DNA from: a virus
Length of the DNA stretch: 23,222 nucleotides
IMG/VR virus record: IMGVR_UViG_3300042391_001875
Location: 1-23,222 of that record
Direction: 5' to 3' (one strand)
Shown: positions 1-6,872 of the stretch, one piece after another
Position numbering within the stretch: the stretch's first letter is position 1
Layout: each line of letters starts with the position of its first letter
The notes under the pieces: generated by a model
Databases searched by the model: none
Told to the model about the DNA's origin: nothing
Seen by the model: only the letters and a program-made list of their open reading frames with translations
Position numbers and translations under genes: made by a program

Positions 1-1
1 G

Positions 2-337
2 ACCGACCAAGTTACGTATACATTGCGACTACAAGCACCCTACACGCTCAATGTAGGCCAACCATGGGATAAATTAAATAATAGCAATACGGTAGCAATT
101 ACTGGGCTAAGTAACGGTACCGCCTACTATATCTCAATTGATTCATATAATAATTTCTATCAACGCAGTGGAACATTTTCTACAGGAGGAGGAACTATAA
201 CTCCAGTAGCCCCACCATATTTCCCGCCGTTCTTTCCGCCGTTCTTCCCGCCGTTCTTCCCGCCGTTCTTTCCACCGTTCTTCCCACCGTATTTCCCTCC
301 ATTCTTCCCACCGTTCTTCCCGCCTAGATTTAAGTAG
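2..337 (+). CDS. Fibronectin-III-like phage structural protein with proline-rich C-terminal tail (5' end missing)
   Basis: The reading frame is open from the left edge, so the start lies outside the window; the internal TTG at 23 is not a convincing start. The first ~55 visible residues resemble the end of a fibronectin-III domain, with the typical late-strand pattern 'ITGLSNGTAYYISI'. A Gly/Thr linker follows, then ten tandem four-residue PP-[FYR]-F units, then Lys and the stop. The role is probably a virion surface or tail protein, because FN3 modules of this kind are common in phage tail proteins and another FN3 adhesin lies downstream. The Pro/Phe tail is unusual and is the closest proline-rich sequence to the oxygenase array that begins 8 bases after the stop. 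Full length and identity cannot be judged from this fragment. Confidence 0.7.
   Translation, partial: TDQVTYTLRLQAPYTLNVGQPWDKLNNSNTVAITGLSNGTAYYISIDSYNNFYQRSGTFSTGGGTITPVAPPYFPPFFPPFFPPFFPPFFPPFFPPYFPPFFPPFFPPRFK
212..331 (+). repeat. Ten 12-bp tandem units encoding PP-[FYR]-F
   Basis: The DNA unit is close to CCGCCGTTCTTC. The ten units encode, in order, PPYF, five PPFF, PPYF, two PPFF and PPRF. Synonymous changes between units (CCA/CCG, TTC/TTT) show that the peptide pattern is kept while the bases drift. Strict PP spacing makes it a plausible prolyl hydroxylase substrate, but this is inference. Confidence 0.9.
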
Positions 338-345
338 GTTTGAAT

Positions 346-963
346 TTGAACTCATTAGTTGAACCTGGACATTTTGGTTCAAAAAAAGATTCCATCGTTG
401 TTATTGGAAATTTTGTTGAACCAGAACATTTAAAAACTATACAAAAATTCTTACCGACAATCAATGAATGGGTAGACCCAGGCGAAAGTCAATATTCCGA
501 AGATGGAACATGCCTCTATAATGCCGACTATTGGCGCCATAGGCAATGTAGTGGGGAGATTATTCAAAAATTAAATAATGATATTTATAAAATTATTGAA
601 TTTTATATTAATAAAATGCAAAAAGTTTTAACAGAAACATTTTCGGTTCAACTATCAAGTAGGCCGCCAGTTCTTGTCAAATGGACACCAGGGACAGAAC
701 AACGACCACATGCCGATAAACAATTAAACGATGGCTCACCAAACCCGTTTCCTGATTATGATTTAAATTCGCTTATCTACTATAATGATGATTTTGAGGG
801 TGGCGAATTATATTATCCAGAACATGACATTGTAATAAAGCCGGAGCCAGGCCTAGCCGTCGCTCACCCAGGTGATATACATTTTCTACATGGTGTAAAA
901 CGTATTATTTCTGGCGAAAGATGGACTACACCATCTTTTTATACAGTGAAGGAAATTTTATGA
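346..963 (+). CDS. 2OG-Fe(II) oxygenase, prolyl-4-hydroxylase-like (short type, copy 1)
   Basis: The protein of ~205 aa has the double-stranded beta-helix core of 2-oxoglutarate/Fe(II) dioxygenases. The iron ligands are H122 and D124 ('RPHADKQ') and distal H182 ('HGVKRI'). R192 ('SGERW') should bind 2-oxoglutarate. The 'DDFEGGELYYPE' strand between the motifs is typical of P4H-like enzymes. The family uses 2OG and O2 to hydroxylate an unactivated C-H, often proline. I chose TTG at 346 because an AGTAGG sequence lies 7 bases upstream; TTG at 340 is possible. It sits directly after the proline-rich structural gene, and its stop overlaps the next start (ATGA). The substrate is unknown. Confidence 0.85.
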   Translation: MNSLVEPGHFGSKKDSIVVIGNFVEPEHLKTIQKFLPTINEWVDPGESQYSEDGTCLYNADYWRHRQCSGEIIQKLNNDIYKIIEFYINKMQKVLTETFSVQLSSRPPVLVKWTPGTEQRPHADKQLNDGSPNPFPDYDLNSLIYYNDDFEGGELYYPEHDIVIKPEPGLAVAHPGDIHFLHGVKRIISGERWTTPSFYTVKEIL

Positions 964-1526
964 GATTGTTAAAACACAAAAATTTTACAATTATTTTTGA
1001 TTTTTTGACAGAGCACGAGATTGCCGTGTTCTCACAATATTTTTCTAATGTTGAATGGGTGGAGTCACATGGTGATAGACATTTTTCAAACAACATTACG
1101 TCGCTTGATATTGGAGAAATCGCGCTCAAAGTACAGGGCCGATTAAAATCAGCAATAGAAAATATTTATTCATGTAGTCTGAGTGATGAAACTCTTGGTA
1201 CTTTTGTCAAATATCGACTTGGCCATGGACTACCTCTTCATTACGATTCAGTAACAGTAGACGAAATAACGGGGGAGGAAACAATACATAAAACATTTAG
1301 TGGGTGCGCTAAGTGCGACATAACATCAACACTTTATTTAAACAATAATTCTGTAGGTGGAGAAATACATTTTCCGAACTTGGACATCACCTACTATCCA
1401 CTGGAAGGTTCTGTAATTGTATTTCCGTCATCCAAGGAATACGAACACGAAGTATCTTCAGTGACGAGCGGCGACAGGATTATGACTACCACTTTTTGGC
1501 ATGTATTTGATGATGCGCAAAACTAA
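960..1526 (+). CDS. 2OG-Fe(II) oxygenase, prolyl-4-hydroxylase-like (short type, copy 2)
   Basis: This 188-aa protein has Fe(II) ligands H94 and D96 ('LPLHYD') and H163 ('YEHEV'), with 2OG-binding R173 ('SGDRIM'). The core strand is 'VGGEIHFPNLDI'. The start at 960 forms an ATGA overlap with the previous stop and has GAAGGA upstream, so translation is likely coupled; the longer frame from 921 lies inside the previous gene. It is colinear with the next copy, with ligand positions H94 and D96 in both, so the two look like a local duplication. Between the motifs it carries a short insertion with two Cys residues ('GCAKC'). Confidence 0.85.
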   Translation: MRLLKHKNFTIIFDFLTEHEIAVFSQYFSNVEWVESHGDRHFSNNITSLDIGEIALKVQGRLKSAIENIYSCSLSDETLGTFVKYRLGHGLPLHYDSVTVDEITGEETIHKTFSGCAKCDITSTLYLNNNSVGGEIHFPNLDITYYPLEGSVIVFPSSKEYEHEVSSVTSGDRIMTTTFWHVFDDAQN

Positions 1527-2085
1527 ATTTAAAAATATAACAATCATTAACAATTTGATTAGTCCACAGGATGTTGCTAAATTACGCACATATATTGATT
1601 CTTCTCCTCTTCAGGATGAAGAAAATAACCCTAATAAATTTATTAATGTACAAGATAATGAATGTAATACCATATTGTTAAATGCTCAACAATTACTTAA
1701 AAGCAATATTGAGAAAGATTTCAATACACCGGTAAGCGACGAAGGAATAGGTACAGTAGTAAAATTCTCTATAGGCTGGGAACTACCGTATCACTGCGAC
1801 CAATGGTCGAGCCTACCCACATACGGTGGCGCCCCAAAACGTGATATTAGTTCGATAATCTATTTGAGCGATGATTTTGAGGGTGGCGAATTGGTTTTTC
1901 CTGACTTGGATATATTCATACAGCCTGTGGCCGGGTCCGCTATCTATTTTACGGGTACCGAGGAATATATGCATCAAGTAACCCCATTACTTTCCGGAAC
2001 AAGATTGACTTGCACTGGTTTTTGGGGTAATCTTTCACTCTATGACAATGTTTCGATACCCCGAACCGCTACCGTTTCGTTTTGA
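1513..2085 (+). CDS. 2OG-Fe(II) oxygenase, prolyl-4-hydroxylase-like (short type, copy 3)
   Basis: This 190-aa protein has Fe(II) ligands H94 and D96 ('LPYHCD') and H154 ('YMHQV'), with 2OG-binding R164 ('SGTRLT'). The core strand 'DDFEGGELVFPDLDI' is nearly the same as in copy 1. In-frame ATGs occur at 1501, 1510 and 1513. I chose 1513 because the N-terminus then aligns residue for residue with copy 2. Its 5' end overlaps copy 2 by 14 bases and its 3' end overlaps the next gene by 44 bases. It is likely a cytoplasmic enzyme acting on a protein or small molecule; the sequence does not show which. Confidence 0.85.
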   Translation: MRKTKFKNITIINNLISPQDVAKLRTYIDSSPLQDEENNPNKFINVQDNECNTILLNAQQLLKSNIEKDFNTPVSDEGIGTVVKFSIGWELPYHCDQWSSLPTYGGAPKRDISSIIYLSDDFEGGELVFPDLDIFIQPVAGSAIYFTGTEEYMHQVTPLLSGTRLTCTGFWGNLSLYDNVSIPRTATVSF

Positions 2086-2809
2086 AAAACATTCAGTAGG
2101 TGCCCCAGAACTAGGGATACGCTTATATAAGGGTGTTTTGCCGCTCGCGGCAATGATTCCTGAGCGGCTCGAAAAAACTTTAGCAAGCAGCAGTCACCCT
2201 TATTTCCGTTGGCACGATTCACTCGTTGGAGAGGGAGTAAAGATGCCTGAATACAGGGATTGTGTTGATTTCAAATACGACAAGGAGTACGACGACAAAA
2301 CTCCACCTGAATTCAGGGACATAATTGATGTCTATTATACGGTTGCTAATGTTCAGAATGAATGTTTGCGTGATTATCAATCCGAGTACAACATTAATAT
2401 GACTTATATGGAGGCAATTAATTTTGTAAAATATACCGCTGGTCAACATTTTAATGTCCATACTGACCATGGTTTTTCTTATGTTTGTACCGTATCGTCG
2501 GTGATGTATCTCAATGATTCCTATGACGGCGGGGAGTTGTGGTTTCCAAAACTTGACATAAAAATTACGCCTGAATATGGGGATGTAGTATTTTTTCCTT
2601 CTACCTATATTTATGCACATGCTTCAATGCCTGTAACTTCGGGGGCGAAGTATTCCGCTGTGACGATGTATGACTACAACGACGATACGCATAAGTATGG
2701 TGGATTTACGCGCGATTTTGGGCAAACAAATAATCAACCATATGAACCATCAACTAGCAACAGTATAGTTCTTGGCCCGATTACCCCAATAGAGAGTACT
2801 TCTTTATGA
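2042..2809 (+). CDS. 2OG-Fe(II) oxygenase, prolyl-4-hydroxylase-like (short type, copy 4, divergent)
   Basis: This 255-aa protein is longer than the three before it, with extra sequence at both ends. Fe(II) ligands are H140 and D142 ('NVHTDH') and H193 ('YAHASM'). The core strand is 'DGGELWFPKLDI', followed by 'GDVVFFPS', a very typical P4H-like pattern. The residue expected to bind the 2OG C5-carboxylate is K203 ('SGAKYS') where the neighbours have Arg. Lys fills this role in some 2OG oxygenases (for example FIH), so activity is still possible. The start is ATG 2042, with ATG 2048 as an alternative. The stop overlaps the next start as ATGA. Confidence 0.8.
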   Translation: MTMFRYPEPLPFRFEKHSVGAPELGIRLYKGVLPLAAMIPERLEKTLASSSHPYFRWHDSLVGEGVKMPEYRDCVDFKYDKEYDDKTPPEFRDIIDVYYTVANVQNECLRDYQSEYNINMTYMEAINFVKYTAGQHFNVHTDHGFSYVCTVSSVMYLNDSYDGGELWFPKLDIKITPEYGDVVFFPSTYIYAHASMPVTSGAKYSAVTMYDYNDDTHKYGGFTRDFGQTNNQPYEPSTSNSIVLGPITPIESTSL

Positions 2810-3531
2810 CGCTACTAACGTTGACTAGAACACATCAACTTTCTCCAGAAATAAAACAATCACGATTAAAGCGCGACTGGATGGACGATACGTACAACAA
2901 ACATGCTTATCGATGTCTGCCATTAAGCGCAGCAAACGTTAATGGATGGGAAATAATCTTACAAAAAGAAATTGTTGCTATTTGGGATGGTGGAATGTCG
3001 GTTCCCAGAATTATTTCGGATGATTCATTTGATGGTAGAACTATCGCCAATTGTAACAAAATTGGGATGATTGATATTCATATTGGGTGGGCGTTTGGTA
3101 CGGAGCAAGGTTTTGACACCGTTGTTACTGGTTCCCCAAATTTTTTTATTGACGGACTAGAACCACTGACTGCATTGATACCGAGTAGTTGGTGGCCTGA
3201 TGAAGTGCAGATGACATGGAGATTCACTACGCCAGGGAAAGAGGTTATTTTCCCGCAAGGAATGCCTTTTGCATTTTTTTATATTCAACCTTCCCATCTT
3301 CTAGAAGAAGTCAATTTCAAAATTAAAAATCTTTGGGATGACTACGAACTTATTCAAAAAAGAATGTCATATAGTGATGCCAAGATGAAAAAACAAACAG
3401 ATGAACCGTGGACGTGGATGAATGGTATTCGGACTGGTCTCAATGAACATGGAGAACAAATAGGTCCACGTCACGATGGTCTCATGCAATTATCCGAACC
3501 GGAAATCCCCGAGGTGAATAATGTTGATTGA
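2806..3531 (+). CDS. DUF6065-like protein of unknown function
   Basis: The protein of 241 aa resembles, from memory, the DUF6065 family seen in phages and in bacterial clusters. The visible pattern is 'NVNGWEIILQKEIVAIWDGG' near residues 45-64, a central 'TGSPNFFIDG' near 108-117, and 'TWRFTTPGKEV' near 136-146 followed by 'FPQGMPFAFFY'. These look like a beta-rich fold. Function is not known to me. It starts by ATGA overlap with the oxygenase upstream and overlaps the next small gene, so it is probably co-translated with the oxygenases and may be an accessory or another modification enzyme. No HxD...H iron motif is visible. Confidence 0.6.
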   Translation: MTLLTLTRTHQLSPEIKQSRLKRDWMDDTYNKHAYRCLPLSAANVNGWEIILQKEIVAIWDGGMSVPRIISDDSFDGRTIANCNKIGMIDIHIGWAFGTEQGFDTVVTGSPNFFIDGLEPLTALIPSSWWPDEVQMTWRFTTPGKEVIFPQGMPFAFFYIQPSHLLEEVNFKIKNLWDDYELIQKRMSYSDAKMKKQTDEPWTWMNGIRTGLNEHGEQIGPRHDGLMQLSEPEIPEVNNVD

Positions 3532-3829
3532 TTCAACTTCAACTTTCAAAGTAACTGCCCATACTCCTTTGGGTGATGAAGATTTCCATATTTCACTGAT
3601 TAAATGCAATGACGTTATTGGTGGAAGAATATGGAATGACAAGGGCGAAATTAGTTTTTCTGATTCGATTGAAGAAAATGATTCCCTAATATGGAGCATT
3701 CCTATAGAAACACCATTTGAAACAATTCTTAAATTTGTCGTTGCCGTGTCAAAGGAAGAGAACAGAATGAGTGGACGAGTCGTTATTGGTGATTATGGTT
3801 CTGTGGACTTTCAAGGGTTTGGTGAATAA
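3521..3829 (+). CDS. Small beta-rich protein of unknown function
   Basis: The protein of 102 aa has no signal peptide or membrane segment. Its pattern ('TAHTPLGDEDFHISL', 'IWSIPIETPFETILKF', 'MSGRVVIGDYGSVDFQGF') resembles a widespread ~100-aa bacterial beta-sheet family, often unannotated, whose members read like TPxG...V..W.v.i..P....l.f...v....isG.v..g.fG...f. This match is from memory and moderate at best. GAGGTGA precedes the ATG, and the start overlaps the DUF6065-like stop by 11 bases. Function is unknown; co-expression with the oxygenase genes is likely. Confidence 0.6.
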   Translation: MLIDSTSTFKVTAHTPLGDEDFHISLIKCNDVIGGRIWNDKGEISFSDSIEENDSLIWSIPIETPFETILKFVVAVSKEENRMSGRVVIGDYGSVDFQGFGE

Positions 3830-3830
3830 A

Positions 3831-4460
3831 ATGTCTGATGATAAAAATTGCGTTTATAACGTGGGTATGTCCTCAATTGATGGTGAAGCAGATTTTTTGA
3901 GTCAATTTCATGGAAAAGTAACACTTTTTGTTAATATTGCATCCAAATGTGGTTATCAACCAAAATGCAGCAATTTTTGGTCTTATGCCAGAAGTTTGCG
4001 TCAATTCAAGCAACTGCAAGTTGTGCACGACGAGTTTAAGGACAGGGGTTTCAGCGTTGTGGGTATTCCATGTAACCAATTTGGGAAGATGGAACCATGT
4101 CCGAACCATGAAATTTCATCATTCATAAAAAAGTCATATGAATTTGTTAATTTTCCTATTTCTGAAAAAATTGATGTCAATGGTGCCAATGAGCATGAAT
4201 TGTACTCAATTATTAAAGGAAGAGAAAAACGCAACAAGTCTGACTCTAGGGCAAATAACAGCGATGAAGCATTTGCTGGGTGGAATGTAGAAGGTGCTGC
4301 CTTGGCTAGAATCCCTGGTAATTGGGAAAAATTCATAGTTGGCCGAAGCGGTACAGTAATTGCTAGATTTAATTGGCAGTCAATGCCTCTTGACGACGAG
4401 CCCTTAACCACCGGCGAAAGTTGGACCATAAGAGAAGCAATTGACGAAATACTGGGTTAA
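3831..4460 (+). CDS. Glutathione peroxidase (Cys type)
   Basis: This 209-aa thioredoxin-fold peroxidase reduces hydroperoxides with glutathione or thioredoxin-like thiols. Visible signatures are the active-site 'NIASKCGY' with peroxidatic C40, 'GIPCNQFGKMEP' with Q83, and 'GNWEKFIV' with N164 and W165, which together complete the Cys-Gln-Trp-Asn tetrad. About 12 extra residues between the Cys loop and 'DRGFSVVG' make it longer than usual. The common resolving Cys in 'EI..FC' is replaced, though C81 and C90 are nearby. The start at 3831 has GGTGA upstream; the frame extends to 3771 but that lies inside the previous gene. Glutathione peroxidase is unexpected in a phage. It may counter peroxide from the iron oxygenases or host oxidative stress. 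Confidence 0.85.
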   Translation: MSDDKNCVYNVGMSSIDGEADFLSQFHGKVTLFVNIASKCGYQPKCSNFWSYARSLRQFKQLQVVHDEFKDRGFSVVGIPCNQFGKMEPCPNHEISSFIKKSYEFVNFPISEKIDVNGANEHELYSIIKGREKRNKSDSRANNSDEAFAGWNVEGAALARIPGNWEKFIVGRSGTVIARFNWQSMPLDDEPLTTGESWTIREAIDEILG

Positions 4461-4480
4461 TAGAGGCAGTAGTCTTTTCA

Positions 4481-4510
4481 TTGTAACTAAATGATGGGAT
4501 AATATATAAT
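4481..4510 (+). promoter_or_regulatory. Candidate sigma70-type promoter
   Basis: TTGTAA at 4481-4486 and a perfect TATAAT at 4505-4510 are separated by 18 bases in the 65-base gap before the gene at 4526. This is one of the few non-overlapping gene junctions in the block, so a promoter restarting transcription here is reasonable. It is called by eye only. Confidence 0.4.
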
Positions 4511-4525
4511 GGTTGGAGGTGTCCT

Positions 4526-5374
4526 ATGTCAAGTTTGTCAAATCAAATAAAAATTAAAGCACTTAGAGAAAAAATTGATGAACTTGAAGTATCGCTCTAT
4601 CGGTCGCTTGCTGGAAATGGTTTTGATTTAGATTTATTTGAATCCGAAGACGATGTTATTAGCCACATTGGCTCAATGTTTAGCCTATTCACCACGCCAG
4701 CAATACGATTCAGATACGGATTCAGAGTATGGAAGAGTATCCCAATTTCTGAGCAACCAGAACACTGGATGGCGCCAACATGCTCATCAACCGATACCCA
4801 CATGAATATCCCAATGGACGAACTTTACGGTCGCACCGAATTCAAAGATATCCTCATGGACACTGGCTTCTTGGAGAAAATCGTAAATCATGTAGTAATT
4901 TACAACATTCCAGGTGGAGCCTCAATTATCTACAACGAATTAACACCGGGCTCCGAACACCTAATCAAGCAGTACCAGATGATTCACCCATATCCTGGGG
5001 CGCCATCATTACACGAACTATTTAAACTATTACTAGAGTGGCAATGGGCCTACGTTTATGCAGAAAGTCGCGAGCCAATGGCAGAAGTTGCTCACGAAAT
5101 ACTGACCAGTCTTGGACTTCATATTGACCAACAAAATTCAGTTGAACCAGTAAAATCACTCATGCAACTACCCGACATGCAAGTTGCTCAATACTTCAAA
5201 ACTGGTACATGCTTACTGCCGGAAATAGCGCCACCAGAACCAGTAGAATTTAAACTATGGGTAGCAAAAATGGGAATTTTTAATTTGCATAAAAAAGAAT
5301 TTGCCGATATGTACGAAACTTGTTTACGGATAAAAATTGTGAAGGCAAAATTGTCCTCATTGGAGAATGAATAA
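4526..5374 (+). CDS. Unknown phage protein, 282 aa
   Basis: I do not recognise this protein. It opens with a charged helical segment (residues ~1-30, coiled-coil-like 'ALREKIDELEVSLYRSL'), then mixed alpha/beta sequence with several Trp residues and 'NVVIYNIPGG'-like hydrophobic strands near 120, and ends in a Lys-rich helical segment. No signal peptide, membrane segment or catalytic motif is visible. A strong ribosome site (GGAGGT) precedes the ATG, and a candidate promoter lies just upstream. It begins the run of unknown genes that separates the two oxygenase groups. Confidence 0.7.
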   Translation: MSSLSNQIKIKALREKIDELEVSLYRSLAGNGFDLDLFESEDDVISHIGSMFSLFTTPAIRFRYGFRVWKSIPISEQPEHWMAPTCSSTDTHMNIPMDELYGRTEFKDILMDTGFLEKIVNHVVIYNIPGGASIIYNELTPGSEHLIKQYQMIHPYPGAPSLHELFKLLLEWQWAYVYAESREPMAEVAHEILTSLGLHIDQQNSVEPVKSLMQLPDMQVAQYFKTGTCLLPEIAPPEPVEFKLWVAKMGIFNLHKKEFADMYETCLRIKIVKAKLSSLENE

Positions 5375-5377
5375 ATC

Positions 5378-5596
5378 ATGGCATTAAATGAACAACAAAA
5401 ACAAAAAGCCAAAGACAAGGCAACGTCTTTCTTGGAGAAAAGCATATTTGATTTATGTCTAGTTTTGGGCGTTGACCAAGATGACTTAACGTCTGATTAC
5501 GAAATTCCAGTAACAGAGGATAACCCTGATTATAAGGGTTATTTTTCACTTGTCAAAATGTTTCAGAATTTAGAAAAAATAGAGAATGGTTCGTAA
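5378..5596 (+). CDS. Small acidic protein of unknown function, 72 aa
   Basis: The protein has a Lys/Gln-rich first ~15 residues followed by a helical segment ('FLEKSIFDLCLVLGV') and an acidic half rich in Asp and Glu. No motif is recognised. It starts 4 bases after the previous stop, with GGAGAATGA upstream, and its stop overlaps the next start as TAATG, so it is part of the same translated series. Confidence 0.6.
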   Translation: MALNEQQKQKAKDKATSFLEKSIFDLCLVLGVDQDDLTSDYEIPVTEDNPDYKGYFSLVKMFQNLEKIENGS

Positions 5597-5835
5597 TGAA
5601 AAAAATTAATTTTCATACAATTAAAAATGACGACCTTGAGAAACAACATGGGTGGGCTATCGTTTCTGCACCAGAAGGAGTATTGGGGGTGTCATCCTTT
5701 GATAATAATAATTTTTCTGAAGATGTTGTCAGATTTGATAGCGCGACCATGACATGGTCAAGAGGAGGGAACTCGGGTCATTACTGCAATAGTTTGAGTG
5801 AGTCTGAAGAAATTATGGATGATAATGACAACTAG
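5596..5835 (+). CDS. Small protein of unknown function, 79 aa
   Basis: The N-terminus is basic and the C-terminus is very acidic ('SESEEIMDDNDN'). The middle contains a short beta-like segment ('HGWAIVSAPEGVLGV') and 'TWSRGGNSGHYC'. No family is recognised. The TAATG junction with the upstream gene and overlap with the downstream start support it as a real gene. Confidence 0.55.
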   Translation: MKKINFHTIKNDDLEKQHGWAIVSAPEGVLGVSSFDNNNFSEDVVRFDSATMTWSRGGNSGHYCNSLSESEEIMDDNDN

Positions 5836-6124
5836 AATTGGCAATAAGAATAGTCGCGCATACGACGCAACGAGCAATATCGTTTATTTGGACACAATCA
5901 TTTTATCAATAATGTATACAGTTGGCATGAGTGAAGAGGAATTATACTCAGCCACAATTGATGAAATTATTTTTAACGTACGTAGCACTTTTGAATATAG
6001 AAAAAATACGCTGCCTACAGCAAGCCAAAATACTGTTCGCGGAATCAATATGTTGCTTGTATTGAATTTACGACGCGCCTGGTTCGATAGGCAGATTGCT
6101 CTAGAGGTTATGGCTCGTGGATAA
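5825..6124 (+). CDS. Small helical protein of unknown function, ~99 aa
   Basis: The likely start is ATG 5825, which overlaps the preceding gene by 11 bases; upstream ATGs at 5798 and 5819 are inside that gene. The sequence is predicted helical, with hydrophobic 'IVYLDTIILSIMYTVGM' that is not a clear membrane span and a basic C-terminus ('LRRAWFDRQIALEVMARG'). No motif is recognised. It overlaps the next GTG start. Confidence 0.5.
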   Translation: MTTRIGNKNSRAYDATSNIVYLDTIILSIMYTVGMSEEELYSATIDEIIFNVRSTFEYRKNTLPTASQNTVRGINMLLVLNLRRAWFDRQIALEVMARG

Positions 6125-6860
6125 AATACTTGGTAACAAATTTTTGCTTGCGTCTTTGATTTCAAGTGAATTGACAAGAGACCTGTCCGATGGTCTTGAA
6201 TACAACTACGACTCTGCTTATGACGACATTAATACATCTATCAAAGAATATTATAATTCTATGACCCTAGATAGGCGGGCAATTGCCATAGGCACAGATG
6301 GTGTGATGTTATCGCATGAAGTATTTGATAATCCTCAAATTGGCTGGAAGCAATCCCTATATTTATGTACTGATTATTTTGCTTTGATGATGGCAAATGT
6401 AAAAAGACCAAAGAATGCCTTAATTAATGGGCCAGACAAGCATTTTAATTTAGTTGCAACATTGGCTTCCATGGGTTGCAAATTAACTTTTCTAAATAAC
6501 AAATATTTAAATAATTTTGAATTGTTTGTGTTAAACAATCCAGAGTACCCATTTGACATTGAGTACGAAGTTATTGAACAAGAAGATATTTACGGATATT
6601 CTGGTCTGAAATTTGATTTTATGTTACTTGGTGCGGTCTATCTGGTATTGGACGATGAATTAATAAATTCTCATATAGAAGCACTTGATATAGGAGGAGT
6701 TATTCATCTCATAAATACTAATGATAACTCTGAAATCTATGGCGAAAACTATGCTCATTCTCCAAGTTACAAATTGTTTGAAGTTATAGATGATTATCCG
6801 AATATCACCACCTACCATATACCTTTTGGTATTGGTCATAACTTCATTATTAAAAACTGA
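6117..6860 (+). CDS. Possible Rossmann-fold methyltransferase-like protein
   Basis: The protein of 247 aa starts at GTG 6117, overlapping the previous stop by 8 bases. The central order of strands and helices ('NALINGPDKHFNLVATLASMG', 'CKLTFLNNKYL', 'FDFMLLGAVYL', 'DIGGVIHLINTND') resembles a class I SAM-dependent methyltransferase, but the glycine-rich motif I is poor, so it may be degenerate or something else with a Rossmann fold. An N-terminal helical segment of ~60 residues precedes it. It lies directly before the second oxygenase group. If it is a methyltransferase it could act on the same target as the oxygenases; that is speculation. Confidence 0.45.
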   Translation: MDKILGNKFLLASLISSELTRDLSDGLEYNYDSAYDDINTSIKEYYNSMTLDRRAIAIGTDGVMLSHEVFDNPQIGWKQSLYLCTDYFALMMANVKRPKNALINGPDKHFNLVATLASMGCKLTFLNNKYLNNFELFVLNNPEYPFDIEYEVIEQEDIYGYSGLKFDFMLLGAVYLVLDDELINSHIEALDIGGVIHLINTNDNSEIYGENYAHSPSYKLFEVIDDYPNITTYHIPFGIGHNFIIKN

Positions 6861-6872
6861 TATAGTAGCAAA

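Noticed and set aside
212-331. 12-bp tandem repeat as a CRISPR or an origin iteron array
   Set aside because: The units are contiguous without spacers and encode an in-frame peptide repeat ending at a proper stop codon.
143-382. Minus-strand open frame opposite the PPxF repeat
   Set aside because: Its Glu/Arg/Trp repeat is the reverse of the proline-rich repeat and it crosses the boundary of two plus-strand genes.
2219-2620. Minus-strand open frame of 133 residues opposite oxygenase copy 4
   Set aside because: It is fully contained in a gene with an intact iron-binding triad and has no ribosome site or coherent motifs.
4001-4429. Minus-strand open frame of 142 residues opposite glutathione peroxidase
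   Set aside because: The plus strand carries a complete, motif-perfect peroxidase; the minus frame has no recognisable content.
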